A stretch of 20,928 nucleotides of DNA from JAFAGX01 sp035622175 (GTDB lineage Bacteria; Acidobacteriota; Terriglobia; Terriglobales; Acidobacteriaceae). The stretch is from assembly GCA_035622175.1 (NCBI GenBank), contig DASPVV010000027.1, positions 1-20,928 of the forward strand, in the 5' to 3' direction. Shown here one piece after another: positions 1 through 7,756 of the stretch; the first letter of the stretch is position 1; every line of letters starts with the position of its first letter. The position numbers were made by a program, and so were the translations under genes. The notes below the pieces were generated by a model. That model was not told where the DNA came from, did no database searches, and was given only the letters and a program-made list of their open reading frames with translations.

Positions 1-2
1 GC

Positions 3-74
3 CAGCGAGTCCTGCTCCGCCTGCGAAAACAGCTGAAAAACGTGAATCGGGAGGAACGGCAATGGAGAAAGTAG
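3..74 (+). CDS. Possible C-terminal tail of an upstream gene (partial)
   Basis: A reading frame open from the window edge encodes about 23 basic, charged residues (ending NREERQWRK) and stops at TAG 72-74. It overlaps the start of the next gene by 13 bases, an arrangement common in translationally coupled bacterial genes. No family can be recognised from so short a tail. The frame of the VOC gene is also open back to the edge, so this tail could be a chance reading frame. Confidence 0.3.
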   Translation, partial: QRVLLRLRKQLKNVNREERQWRK

Positions 75-424
75 CCGGAATCGGAGGGTTGTTCTTCCGA
101 GCTCATGATCCCAAAGCGTTGGGGAACTGGTACCTGCAACACTTGGGGATCGCGCTCACACCCACGAGCGAAGGCGCACCCGTTTGGCAGCAAGAGGCCG
201 GACCGACCGTCTTCAGTCCCTTTCCCGAAACGAGTGGCTATTTCGGGGATCCTCACAAGGTCTGGATGGTGAACTTTCGAGTGCATGACATCGACAAAAT
301 GGTAGCCCAGCTACGCTCGGCAGGAATCGAGGTCAAAGACCCGGAATCTTATCCGAACATTGGGCGCTTCGCCCGTCTGCATGACCCTGAGGGAAATCCC
401 ATCGAATTGTGGCAACCTTCATAA
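62..424 (+). CDS. VOC-superfamily (glyoxalase/bleomycin-resistance fold) protein
   Basis: A 120-residue cytoplasmic protein with the two beta-alpha-beta-beta-beta modules of the vicinal oxygen chelate fold. The first module begins GLFFRAHDPKALGNWYLQHL (about residues 9-28). The second begins NFRVHDIDKMVAQL (about 71-84) and ends in the family's usual HDPEGNPIELWQP tail, whose His and Glu are typical metal or substrate ligand positions. The start is ATG 62: GGGAGG at 50-55 lies 6 bases upstream, although the frame stays open to the window edge. Length is normal for a single-domain member. The superfamily covers glyoxalases, dioxygenases, isomerases and drug-binding proteins, and the sequence does not say which. 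It is followed by a 143-base gap and then the kinase, so it is probably not cotranscribed with it. Confidence 0.85.
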   Translation: MEKVAGIGGLFFRAHDPKALGNWYLQHLGIALTPTSEGAPVWQQEAGPTVFSPFPETSGYFGDPHKVWMVNFRVHDIDKMVAQLRSAGIEVKDPESYPNIGRFARLHDPEGNPIELWQPS

Positions 425-522
425 TTCCGCGCTCCACATTAAGTGCCGCTTCGGGTCGATTTCGATTGATGGGCTGAATCCTGGCCAGTGTCAGTGTTGC
501 CGACGATACTCCCAGATCTCCG

Positions 523-558
523 GATCCTCAGGATCTTGATAAACGTGGGGGTTATAAT
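523..558 (+). promoter_or_regulatory. Promoter region of the kinase gene: perfect TATAAT box, probably leaderless
   Basis: A consensus -10 hexamer TATAAT sits at 553-558, nine bases before the kinase ATG at 568. Transcription starting about seven bases downstream of the box would give almost no 5' leader, and there is no Shine-Dalgarno sequence. No good -35 exists at the standard spacing; TTGATA at 536-541 is only 11 bases away. A small palindrome, GATCC-TCA-GGATC (523-535), covers the expected -35 area and could be a binding site. Its function is inferred only. Confidence 0.5.
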
Positions 559-567
559 GCCTCCCTG

Positions 568-3144
568 ATGTCCTTGACCAATGGCACAAGACTCGGCCCC
601 TACGAAATCCAGTCGCCGGTCGGCGCGGGCGGAATGGGCGAGGTGTATCGCGCGCGCGACACGCGACTCGATCGCACGGTCGCCATCAAGCTTCTTCCCA
701 CGGCGGTTTCCAGCGATCCTGACCGTCTTCTGCGCTTCCAACACGAAGCGCGCATTCTCAGCACGCTCAATCACCCTAATGTTCTTGCCATCTTTGATGT
801 TGGCGAGCAAGCGGGCGCGCAGTATCTGGTTTCTGAATTTCTGGAAGGGCAGTCGCTGCGCGAGGTGCTAGCGGCGGCACCACTTCCGCGCCGCGCGGTA
901 ACGGCGCACGCGCTCGAAGTCGCGAAGGGACTCGCGGCCGCTCACGAAAAAGGCGTTGTGCACCGCGACCTGAAGCCCGACAACATCTTTATTACGCGCG
1001 ATGATCGCGTGAAGATCCTGGATTTCGGGCTGGCCAAGCAAGCTCCACCTCCATCCTTGCAGGGATCGCAGACAATGACGGTTGCCACGCCGACCACTCC
1101 GGGGACGGTGATGGGGACGGTGGGATATATGTCGCCGGAACAAGTGCGCGGCGAGTCCGTCGATCATCGATCTGACATCTTCAGTTTCGGCGCTGTGCTC
1201 TACGAGATGGCTTCGGGCAAGCGCGCATTTCGCAGCGAGTCCTCGGTTGAGACGATGAACGCGATTCTGAAAGAGGATGTGCCCGAGGTGACGACTTCGA
1301 GCGGGCAGGTCTCTCCAGGGCTTGATCGAATTATTCATCGTTGTCTGGAGAAAAAACCGGAGCGGCGATTCCAGTCGGCCAGCGACCTCGCATTCGCGAT
1401 CGAGGCGCTGAGTTCGACCACGTCAGTAACGTCGGGGAGTGCCATCGCACGGGCCGTTGACCCGCAAGCGAAGCGAAGCTGGCTTCTGTGGGTGGCAGCG
1501 GCGGTGGCTGGACTGGCGCTCATTGCGGCGGCGTGGGTGGTCGGTCGGCACTCTGCAGGAAAGCCACAGCCAAAATTCACGCGCCTCACTTATCAGCAGG
1601 GTTATCCGTCGAACGCCCGGTTTGCGAAGGATGGGCAGACGATCATCTACAGCGCACAGTGGAACAATGACCCGCTTCAGATCTATTCGCTGCGCACCGA
1701 ATTTCCGCAATCTACGAAAATCGATCTGCCCAGTGCCGGGCTGCTCGCGCTTTCACCGAGCGGAGGTATGGAAGTAGCTTTGGACCCGGTGCAGCAGTCC
1801 TGGTTCCTTTCCGGAACGATGGGGCAGGCGCAGATGGCAGGAGGGACGCCGCGCGCGCAACAAAAGGAGGTCGTCGCCGCGGATTACGCCCCCGATGGCA
1901 AAACCCTGGCGATTGCGCGGCGCGCCAACCGGAAGGTTCAGCTGGAATACCCGGAAGGAAAAGTAATTTATACAACTGCGGGCTACCTTGACTATGTAAG
2001 GGTGTCGCCGTCGGGCAAGGAGGTTGCGTTTGCCGAGCATCCGGTGTTCGGGGATGACCGCGGCTGGGTGTCGGTGGTGGATGAGAGTGGCAATCATAAG
2101 CAATTGACGGAGGAGTTCGCAACCCTGCAGGGGCTGGCATGGTCGCGTGGGAGCGCGGAAATCTGGTTTACCGCCGCTCGTTCAGCGACGGGTCGAGACC
2201 TGTTTGGCGTGAACCTATTCGGAAAAGAGCGACCGATCCTCACCACGCCTCAAGGAGCGCGTCTGCTTGACATCGCGGCCGACGGCCGCGTGCTTCTTTG
2301 CGTCGAACGGCAACAGACGGAAATTACCGGCATCGACCCGGCTACCGGCAAGGAACTGCGCGGGCTGGAATGGTTCGATGGTTCGAGCGTGGACGACATT
2401 TTGCCGGACGGGAAAGCGATTGCATTCATAGAGTGGGGAGGGCCAGCCGGGGCACTTTATCTGCAGGTCTACCGGAAGCTGGATGGGTCTGCCCCGGTGG
2501 CGTTGGGGCCCGGAGCAGCGCCCAGATTCTCGCCGGATGGAAACTGGGTTGCCGGAGCGCTGCTGACGAGGCCGCCACAAGTTGCGCTGAACCCAGTCGG
2601 TACGGGAGAAAGCCGCCGCCTATCTTTGGGAGAAATTGCCACCCTGCGTAGTGTCTACTGGTTTCCCGATGGCAAGCATTTGTTGCTGGAGGGAGCAGCG
2701 GAAGGGGAGCCGCTGCGCGCCTACGAAATGGATCTGGATGGGGGAAAGCCGCAAGCGTTAGGCCCGGCCGATTTCATGGGCCTCGCCGTCTCCCCCGATG
2801 GCAAGCGAATCGCAGGATGGCGCGCCTCGGCGGGAGCAGCGGTGTTTGATCTGGACATGCAGAAGCTGGGAGCGATCCCCGGCGTTGAGCCGGGGGAGCT
2901 TTTATCAAATTGGACGGAAGACGGAAAGGCCGTGTTGGTGTACGCGTCGACGCCGCGGGAGGCGCGAATCTACCGAGTCGAAACGGAGACGGGAAAGCGT
3001 ACTTTGCTCCAGACGATTGAACCGCACGACACGGCGGGTTCGATGATACCGATACGGGTGGCATACGCGCAGCGAAGTAAGACCTATGCTTACACCACGG
3101 CCCGGGTTCTGGGAATGTTGTACGTGGCGGAGGGGCTGGAGTGA
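568..3144 (+). CDS. Membrane-anchored serine/threonine protein kinase with TolB/WD40-like propeller sensor domain
   Basis: An 858-residue Hanks-type kinase. The kinase domain spans about residues 11-280 and looks fully active: glycine loop VGAGGMGEVYRARD (18-31), ATP-binding Lys41 in VAIK, helix-C Glu60, catalytic loop HRDLKPDN (132-139), metal-binding DFG (152-154) and SPEQ at the end of the activation segment. One transmembrane helix follows at about 305-326. The rest (about 335-858) carries roughly eleven repeats of the type SPDGK or PDGKxxxF, typical of TolB/WD40-like beta-propellers, and should lie outside the cytoplasm. There is no PASTA domain. Such kinases are abundant in Acidobacteriota, where they are thought to pass an envelope signal to cytoplasmic targets by phosphorylation; ligand and substrate are unknown here. 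The ATG at 568 has no ribosome-binding site but follows TATAAT closely, so a leaderless transcript is likely. Confidence 0.95.
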   Translation: MSLTNGTRLGPYEIQSPVGAGGMGEVYRARDTRLDRTVAIKLLPTAVSSDPDRLLRFQHEARILSTLNHPNVLAIFDVGEQAGAQYLVSEFLEGQSLREVLAAAPLPRRAVTAHALEVAKGLAAAHEKGVVHRDLKPDNIFITRDDRVKILDFGLAKQAPPPSLQGSQTMTVATPTTPGTVMGTVGYMSPEQVRGESVDHRSDIFSFGAVLYEMASGKRAFRSESSVETMNAILKEDVPEVTTSSGQVSPGLDRIIHRCLEKKPERRFQSASDLAFAIEALSSTTSVTSGSAIARAVDPQAKRSWLLWVAAAVAGLALIAAAWVVGRHSAGKPQPKFTRLTYQQGYPSNARFAKDGQTIIYSAQWNNDPLQIYSLRTEFPQSTKIDLPSAGLLALSPSGGMEVALDPVQQSWFLSGTMGQAQMAGGTPRAQQKEVVAADYAPDGKTLAIARRANRKVQLEYPEGKVIYTTAGYLDYVRVSPSGKEVAFAEHPVFGDDRGWVSVVDESGNHKQLTEEFATLQGLAWSRGSAEIWFTAARSATGRDLFGVNLFGKERPILTTPQGARLLDIAADGRVLLCVERQQTEITGIDPATGKELRGLEWFDGSSVDDILPDGKAIAFIEWGGPAGALYLQVYRKLDGSAPVALGPGAAPRFSPDGNWVAGALLTRPPQVALNPVGTGESRRLSLGEIATLRSVYWFPDGKHLLLEGAAEGEPLRAYEMDLDGGKPQALGPADFMGLAVSPDGKRIAGWRASAGAAVFDLDMQKLGAIPGVEPGELLSNWTEDGKAVLVYASTPREARIYRVETETGKRTLLQTIEPHDTAGSMIPIRVAYAQRSKTYAYTTARVLGMLYVAEGLE

Positions 3145-3549
3145 GCTCCGCTGGCGCGCGATTTGGAAGACAAACCACGAAAAGCCCTGCGGGCCATAAG
3201 TCCTAGGGTTGTATCAGAAGCGACCGCAGAGAATCGGGCTATTCACTCTGCTTTGGAATAACCTGCCGTGAGCGGCGGACGGTAATGATCGGTGCCGATT
3301 TCAGTTCGCCTTCTGCGAAATAGCTCAGAAAAGAGCGCAGGAAATCGCGCTTCAATGACTGGTCATCTCTTGGAATCACAGCTTGCCAGCTCTTCAAATC
3401 GTGATCCACCAGAATCAGTTCTAGCAACGCGCTGGTCAGCATCATAAGGGCAAAAGAGAACGCCGTGAGCAGGTCGGGGTGCTTCGATGGATATTTGCAC
3501 GATGCAAACCTCACACCAAGGCTCTACAAAACAATCAGAAGAATCCGGC
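3145..3549. other. Gene-poor gap with no confident gene
   Basis: About 400 bases separate the kinase from the amidase. The only structures seen are a weak GC hairpin just after the kinase (near 3185-3195, without a T tract), a 12-base palindrome ATGAC-TG-GTCAT at 3355-3366, and one minus-strand reading frame listed separately. No tRNA, repeat array or recognisable domain was found. Confidence 0.5.
3239..3514 (-). CDS. Doubtful small hypothetical protein
   Basis: A 91-codon frame starting at GTG. It has a hydrophobic stretch (about residues 14-35) followed by a basic region with LKRDFLRSFLSYFAEGELK and a short hydrophilic tail. The amino-acid mix looks protein-like but matches no family I know. 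There is no clear Shine-Dalgarno sequence, and the start lies within the leader region of the divergent amidase gene. It could be a real small gene, the end of a decayed one, or chance. Confidence 0.25.
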   Translation of the reverse strand: MRFASCKYPSKHPDLLTAFSFALMMLTSALLELILVDHDLKSWQAVIPRDDQSLKRDFLRSFLSYFAEGELKSAPIITVRRSRQVIPKQSE

Positions 3550-5086
3550 ATGACAGAAATTCACGGGCTATCGCGTCGAGAGTTCATCGCGCTCGCTTCG
3601 GCGTCGGCTATGGCAGCTGCCGCTGGTTGGAGAGGTGAGAAACCAATGGCGGAGCGCACGGAAGCCGCGAAAAGCGAGTTGGTGGGACTCTCAGCGGTTG
3701 ACGCGGTTGCCAAACTTAGGAACGGTGAGGTCACGGCGGAGCGATACGCGGCGGCGCTTCTCGAACCATGCCAACAGGGCAAGGCACTCAACGCCTTTAT
3801 CACGCTACCGCAGGAACGAGTGCTGGAGGCGGCGAGAGCCGCCGATGTTCTCCGTGGTTCAGGAGCAAAACTCGGACCGCTGCACGGATTGCCGATTCCG
3901 GTGAAGGACAGCGTAAACACAAAGGATATGCCGACAACCGGAGGAACCCCGGCGCTGCGGAATTTCCGTCCCAAGGAAGATGCTCCGATTGTGCGTGCGC
4001 TTCTTGCTGCCGGAGGCCGTTGTTCTGGGGAAGACGAACCTGCACGAATTGTCGTTCGGATGGACGAGCAACAACCCGGCGTTCGGTGCCGTACATAACC
4101 CCTACGATGTGCAGCGTATTCCGGGTGGAAGCAGCGGAGGGACGGCGGTGGCGGTGGCTACGCGAATGGCACCGCTCGGCGTGGCGGAGGACACGGAGGG
4201 GTCAATACGGGTGCCAGCGGCAATGTGTGGTATTGCTGGATTCCGACCAACCACTGGGCGATATCTATCGACTGGAGTAATGCCGATCTCCCCACTGTTC
4301 GATCAAGTGGGGCCTCATGCACGCACGGTGGGTGATTTGGCATTATTTGATTCGGTCGTGACCGGGGATTGGACTCCCCTGTCTGCGACACAACTGAAGG
4401 GAACGAAACTGGGGATGGGACGAAACTATTGGTTTAGTGGTCTCGATCGTGAAGTAGAGCATGTTACAGATGAGGCTTTGAAGAAGCTGGAAGCTGCGGG
4501 GGCGGAAATTGTCGAAGCGGACGTGCCTGGGCTGGCGCGACTCGTCGAACTGACCACGATCCCGGTTGAGAATCATGATGTACGTTTTGCGTTGACGAAA
4601 TATCTGGAGGAGTACGGGACGGGAGTTACGTTCGATCAATTGATCTCCGAGGCGAGCGCGGACATCCGGCGAGATTTTCGTGATCTCTTGCCCGGAGGCA
4701 AGTTGTTCGTTGGGGAAGGCGAGTATCATGTGGTCCGCGATCAGCACCTGCCCATGCTGAAAGAGGTTTATCGGCAGTATTTTGCGCGAACGGGGGTGGC
4801 GGCGATTGTGTTTCCGGCGACGATGATTCCGCCGCCGCTCATCGGGGAAGATGTTGAAGTGTCCATTGGCGGAAAGAAAGTACCGTTTGAAACGGCGATG
4901 GCAAGGAATATTGCTCCGGGAAGTACGGCAGGACTCCCCGGCTTGGTTCTTGCGGCGGGAATGACCCCCGGTGGACTGCCGATTGCGGTGGAGTTCGACA
5001 GTCAAGCGGGCAATGACCGTGCGCTTCTAGCTTTGGGATTGACCGTGGAACGTGTGCTGGGAGCGATTCCTGCGCCTAAGTTGTAA
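3550..5086 (+). pseudogene. Tat-exported amidase-signature hydrolase, interrupted by a one-base frameshift
   Basis: Two overlapping frames (3550-4014 and 4016-5086) together encode a 511-residue amidase-signature enzyme, a family that hydrolyses amides by a Ser-cisSer-Lys triad. The N-terminus has a twin-arginine signal (SRREFIALASASAMAAAAG), so export is expected. Catalytic Lys119 is in PIPVKDSV. The cis-Ser (Ser194) is in the GGSSGG motif and nucleophile Ser218 in DTEGSIRVPAA. The frame breaks at 4015/4016, where one extra G turns the expected LLAAGAVVLGKTN into a dead end that stops at 4098. Removing that base gives Lys-to-Ser spacings of 75 and 24, as in GatA-type amidases. Start ATG 3550 puts the RR motif near the N-terminus; an upstream ATG at 3487 is less likely. 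The rest of the gene is intact, so this is either a recent mutation or a sequencing error. Substrate is unknown. Confidence 0.85.
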
Positions 5087-5109
5087 TGATGGCGCGATGG
5101 CGCGAAGCC

Positions 5110-5267
5110 AAAATCTCCTGCCGATTGAGCTGGCGGACATGATTCTGGTGAACGGCGACCCGTCAACGAACATCAGCGACATCCGGAAGATTGACACGGT
5201 GATCAAAGGGGGAGCCGTGATGTATCCAAAGGAGCTCTATCCTGCAGTGGGGATTCGCGCGCAGTAG
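5110..5267 (+). pseudogene. C-terminal remnant of an amidohydrolase (imidazolonepropionase-like)
   Basis: About 50 codons read IELADMILVNGDPSTNISDI and continue with RKIDTVIKGGAVMYPKELYP, ending in TAG at 5265-5267. This is the characteristic last strand region of metal-dependent amidohydrolases, in which a conserved LADLILVDGDP-type motif closes the beta-sandwich. The catalytic TIM barrel with its metal-binding His and Asp residues, normally about 350 residues, is absent. The fragment starts abruptly a few dozen bases after the amidase stop, so a deletion probably removed the rest. It cannot be an active enzyme. Confidence 0.75.
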
Positions 5268-5287
5268 CTCAAAGGCCGCTTGCACTT

Positions 5288-5314
5288 GGGATTCCGTCCG
5301 GAAGCTAGAATCCC
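5288..5314 (+). terminator. Weak stem-loop, possible terminator
   Basis: GGGATTC (5288-5294) pairs perfectly with GAATCCC (5308-5314) around a 13-base loop. It lies about 20 bases after the amidohydrolase remnant. There is no long T tract (GCTGTTTCC follows), so intrinsic termination would be weak. Another role, or chance, is possible. Confidence 0.3.
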
Positions 5315-5373
5315 GCTGTTTCCACCGTTGAAGTGAGCCTTACGGGGAGCTTCGAGTATTCTGCAGAGGCGCA

Positions 5374-5403
5374 GTGCCAGTTCATACGCGGTCGCCCTAC
5401 AAT
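5374..5403 (+). promoter_or_regulatory. Promoter of the DUF5655 gene, leaderless type
   Basis: TACAAT (5398-5403) matches the -10 consensus at five of six positions and lies eight bases before ATG 5412. GTGCCA (5374-5379), 18 bases upstream, is a partial -35 (four of six). No ribosome-binding site separates box and start, so the transcript probably begins at or near the start codon. Confidence 0.45.
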
Positions 5404-5411
5404 TGGGAATT

Positions 5412-5870
5412 ATGGCCGGTCGAGAATGCTACCACTGCAAGCAGTGGATCGAGGAAGGAGAAGCGCACGATTGTTGGACAACCACCGAAGCGGCTCTGAC
5501 TCAGGATCTCTCGGAGGACCTGCGAGATGCCTGGGAGCGGCTGCGTGAGACCGCCGTTTCCTTCGGCCATCAGCGGATTTACGCCTCCCACAAATCGATC
5601 ATGTTTTCGCGCAAGTCCTGCTACTTCTTCGTGCGTCCGAAGCGGAGCTTTCTAGAACTCTGCGTGTTCCTCGGCCGCAGGCTCAAGGCTGCTCAAGTGC
5701 GACGCGTCGAGAGGACGTCTAAGTCCAAGGTCGCGCACGTCATTCACATCAGACACCGGGATCAGGTGGAGGCACCCATTACTGACTGGCTTCAGGAAGC
5801 GTACGAACTGTCTGACGTGCTGGCGCCAAAAGCCGGAATGGTTCGCCTCAAATCGAAGAAGAAGCCCTAG
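5412..5870 (+). CDS. DUF5655-domain protein with N-terminal zinc-ribbon-like motif
   Basis: A 152-residue soluble protein. The N-terminus has CYHC (residues 5-8) and a later HDC (about 19-21), a CxxC...HxC arrangement that could bind zinc. From about residue 38 it matches DUF5655: AWERLRETAVSFGHQRI, a FSRKSCYFFVRPKRSFLEL strand pair, an LGRRL segment, and the family's closing ITDWLQEAYELSD helix. Function of DUF5655 is unknown; it is often attached to other small domains. ATG 5412 is preferred to the in-frame TTG 5403, which overlaps the -10 box. It stands alone, with 151 bases before the next gene. The domain call rests on pattern memory, so it is solid but not proven. Confidence 0.8.
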   Translation: MAGRECYHCKQWIEEGEAHDCWTTTEAALTQDLSEDLRDAWERLRETAVSFGHQRIYASHKSIMFSRKSCYFFVRPKRSFLELCVFLGRRLKAAQVRRVERTSKSKVAHVIHIRHRDQVEAPITDWLQEAYELSDVLAPKAGMVRLKSKKKP

Positions 5871-6021
5871 TGCGGCCGGATCTCATTGTGATCGGAGTTA
5901 TGAGGCGTGGGGACGCTCCGTGGTGCGGCGGATCCTGAGGGCGAACGCCCCCCCAGTGCGCTCACAGCCCACGCGACACCGTCGGGCCGATCGGTTCCTG
6001 TGGTAGTATTGGTGGCAAATC

Positions 6022-6780
6022 GTGGGTACCGCCGCCCAACAGCACACCCTGGGTCAAGCCAGCCCGCGAGCCGTGGCGATCAGGCCGCGTGGCGGACTGG
6101 ATCGGTATTTCTATTTTTTCATGTCGCTCGTGATCGTTGTGGTGGTCGTGTATGGCTTCAGCTTTACCGTAGACAGGAACCTGATCCATCCAGCTGTGCC
6201 GCGGCCCTGGATTCTCTACGTTCACGCAAGTCTCTTCTCCGGCTGGCTTGTCTTTTTGATTCTGCAATCCACTCTGGTGCGGTCACATAAAGTGCCATGG
6301 CATCGCCGCTTAGGATGGTTTGGAGTCGCGCTGGGCACGCTGATCCCCATCGTCGGGGTTTTCACTGCCGCTATCATGGGACGCTTCAACGCCGTGAGTC
6401 TCCACGCCAAGAATGTGGAGTCCTTCTTCATCATTCCGCTCTTTGACATGGTCTGCTTCACCAGCACGTTTCCGCTCGCCGTCTATTGGCGCAAAAAGCC
6501 TGAGCTGCACCGGCGCCTGATTTTGGTTGCCACGTGCACGCTCACCGCGGCTGGGTTCGGCCGCTTTCCCGAACGCATCCTGCCTCGTCCGTGGTTCTAT
6601 GCGGGCGTGGACTTGTTAATACTTCTTGGCGTCGCACGCGACCTGATTGTGAATCGTAGCGTTCACCGCGTTTACCTCTTCGTACTGCCCCTCTTCATCC
6701 TTGGCCAGACGATCGTGACCTACATTGCTTTCCACAACGTGCCGTTTTGGCTGAGAATTGCCCACGCCATACTTGGATAG
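6022..6780 (+). CDS. Hypothetical multi-pass inner-membrane protein
   Basis: A 252-residue protein with about seven hydrophobic helices at roughly 31-50, 63-84, 97-119, 134-155, 164-184, 193-213 and 216-237. The pattern HASLFSGWLVFLILQSTLV followed by HKVPWHRRLGWFG, with a conserved-looking His and Trp, resembles DUF2306-like predicted membrane proteins common in Acidobacteriota; no biochemical role is known. The start is GTG 6022: the next in-frame Met is inside the first helix. A box TAGTAT at 6004-6009, preceded by TGG (extended -10), lies 12 bases upstream and no Shine-Dalgarno is visible, so translation may again be nearly leaderless. It is followed by a 150-base gap before the ArsR promoter and seems to be a single-gene unit. 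Confidence 0.8.
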   Translation: MGTAAQQHTLGQASPRAVAIRPRGGLDRYFYFFMSLVIVVVVVYGFSFTVDRNLIHPAVPRPWILYVHASLFSGWLVFLILQSTLVRSHKVPWHRRLGWFGVALGTLIPIVGVFTAAIMGRFNAVSLHAKNVESFFIIPLFDMVCFTSTFPLAVYWRKKPELHRRLILVATCTLTAAGFGRFPERILPRPWFYAGVDLLILLGVARDLIVNRSVHRVYLFVLPLFILGQTIVTYIAFHNVPFWLRIAHAILG

Positions 6781-6930
6781 TTCTCCCTGTGTGCGAACAA
6801 CTTGATCGCCGGCATTAGCCCGAATTGGATTCGACCTTGAGCCGTTTTGTGGGCCCATTCGACCACTGCGCTTTGCTCAGTTGCTCATGGCGGGCTCAAC
6901 CTGGAAGCGGGAGTCCCGGCTTTATATTCC

Positions 6931-6960
6931 TTGACACGTATATACTCCATAGAGTATACC
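6931..6960 (+). promoter_or_regulatory. Promoter of the ArsR operon
   Basis: A perfect -35 TTGACA (6931-6936) is followed after 18 bases by TATACC (6955-6960), the likely -10. The expected transcription start falls on or beside the ATG at 6967. AGGGG at 6961-6965 is too close to the ATG for a normal ribosome-binding site. The 18-base palindrome listed next covers the spacer and -10, the usual place for a repressor. Confidence 0.65.
6941..6958. promoter_or_regulatory. Palindromic operator, probable ArsR autoregulatory site
   Basis: TATACTC (6941-6947), spacer CATA, GAGTATA (6952-6958): perfect seven-base arms. It lies inside the promoter of the ArsR-family gene that begins nine bases downstream. 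Size, symmetry and position fit a homodimeric winged-helix repressor that blocks RNA polymerase; binding by the adjacent regulator is inferred. Confidence 0.6.
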
Positions 6961-6966
6961 AGGGGA

Positions 6967-7350
6967 ATGGAATCGGTGTTCGAAATCATTGCGGAGCCGA
7001 ACCGCCGCGCCATATTGAGCCTTCTGGTCTCGTCACAGCAGTCGGTTGGAGAGATCGAGCGTCAACTTCGCATGCCGCAGCCGACCGTGTCCAAGCACCT
7101 GCGCGTGCTGCGCGAGGCCGGTTTCGTGGAATCCACGGTGGACGCGCAGCGCCGCCTCTACCGACTGAAACCTGAACCCCTGCAGGAGCTGGATGCCTGG
7201 CTGGCTCAGTTCCGCCGGTTCTGGTCCGCTCACGTGGATGCTCTCGAACGCCACCTCGACCGCATGGATCCATTCACGCCGGCGAAAGGAAAGACAAGGA
7301 AGGGACGAAGCGGCCCAAACCGCGAAGGTCACAAAGGAGAAACCAATTGA
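6967..7350 (+). CDS. ArsR-family winged-helix transcriptional regulator
   Basis: A 127-residue regulator. The wHTH spans about residues 5-75: FEIIAEPNRRAILSLL opens it, and the recognition helix is in QPTVSKHLRVLREAGFV, followed by the wing VDAQRRLYRL. It contains no cysteine, so it lacks the metal sites of classical ArsR/SmtB sensors and belongs to the ArsR type commonly paired with SRPBCC and VOC genes. The tail after about residue 105 is basic. I chose ATG 6967 rather than 6847 because it begins exactly where the domain begins and lies six bases after the -10 box. Its stop overlaps the next gene's TTG start (TTGA), indicating translational coupling. Likely role: repressor of its own operon through the palindrome upstream, released by an unknown signal. 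Confidence 0.9.
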   Translation: MESVFEIIAEPNRRAILSLLVSSQQSVGEIERQLRMPQPTVSKHLRVLREAGFVESTVDAQRRLYRLKPEPLQELDAWLAQFRRFWSAHVDALERHLDRMDPFTPAKGKTRKGRSGPNREGHKGETN

Positions 7351-7745
7351 AAATCAAACTGACCAGCCTATACGTGGATGACCAGGACAAGGCCCTGCGC
7401 TTCTATACGGAGGTACTGGGCTTTGCCAAGAGGACCGATTTCACTCAGGGCCCATTTCGCTGGCTGACCGTGGCCTCGCCCGAGGAGCCAAACGGCACGG
7501 AGCTGCAGCTGGCACGGAACGACAACCCCGCGGCCAAAGCGTATCAGCAGGCTCTGTTTCAACAGAGCCTGCCCGCGGCCATGTTCTACACCGACGACGT
7601 CAAGGGCGACTACGAGCGGATCAAGGCCCAGGGCGGCGAGTTCACGATGCCGCCCACCGACGTGACTGCCTCGACCATTGCGATGCTGAACGACACCTGC
7701 GGCAACCTCATCCAGCTCATTCAGCTGGCACGTTATTCACGCTAA
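7347..7745 (+). CDS. VOC-superfamily protein in the ArsR operon
   Basis: A 132-residue glyoxalase/bleomycin-resistance-fold protein. The first module is SLYVDDQDKALRFYTEVLGF (about 6-25) with GTELQLARN ending it. The second is AMFYTDDVKGDYERIKAQGG, closing with NDTCGNLIQLIQL. The start is TTG 7347, which shares bases with the ArsR stop; AAAGGAGA at 7333-7340 provides a ribosome-binding site about six bases upstream. An ATG start does not exist near the N-terminus of the domain. Ligand unknown; these operon-linked VOC proteins are generally annotated as glyoxalase-like and may bind or modify a small hydrophobic compound. It ends 11 bases before the SRPBCC gene. Confidence 0.88.
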   Translation: MKIKLTSLYVDDQDKALRFYTEVLGFAKRTDFTQGPFRWLTVASPEEPNGTELQLARNDNPAAKAYQQALFQQSLPAAMFYTDDVKGDYERIKAQGGEFTMPPTDVTASTIAMLNDTCGNLIQLIQLARYSR

Positions 7746-7756
7746 GGAGAAGAAGG

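Noticed and set aside
439..3178. Long antisense frames across the kinase gene
   Set aside because: They overlap an unmistakable kinase in full and show no domain; they are expected in GC-rich DNA.
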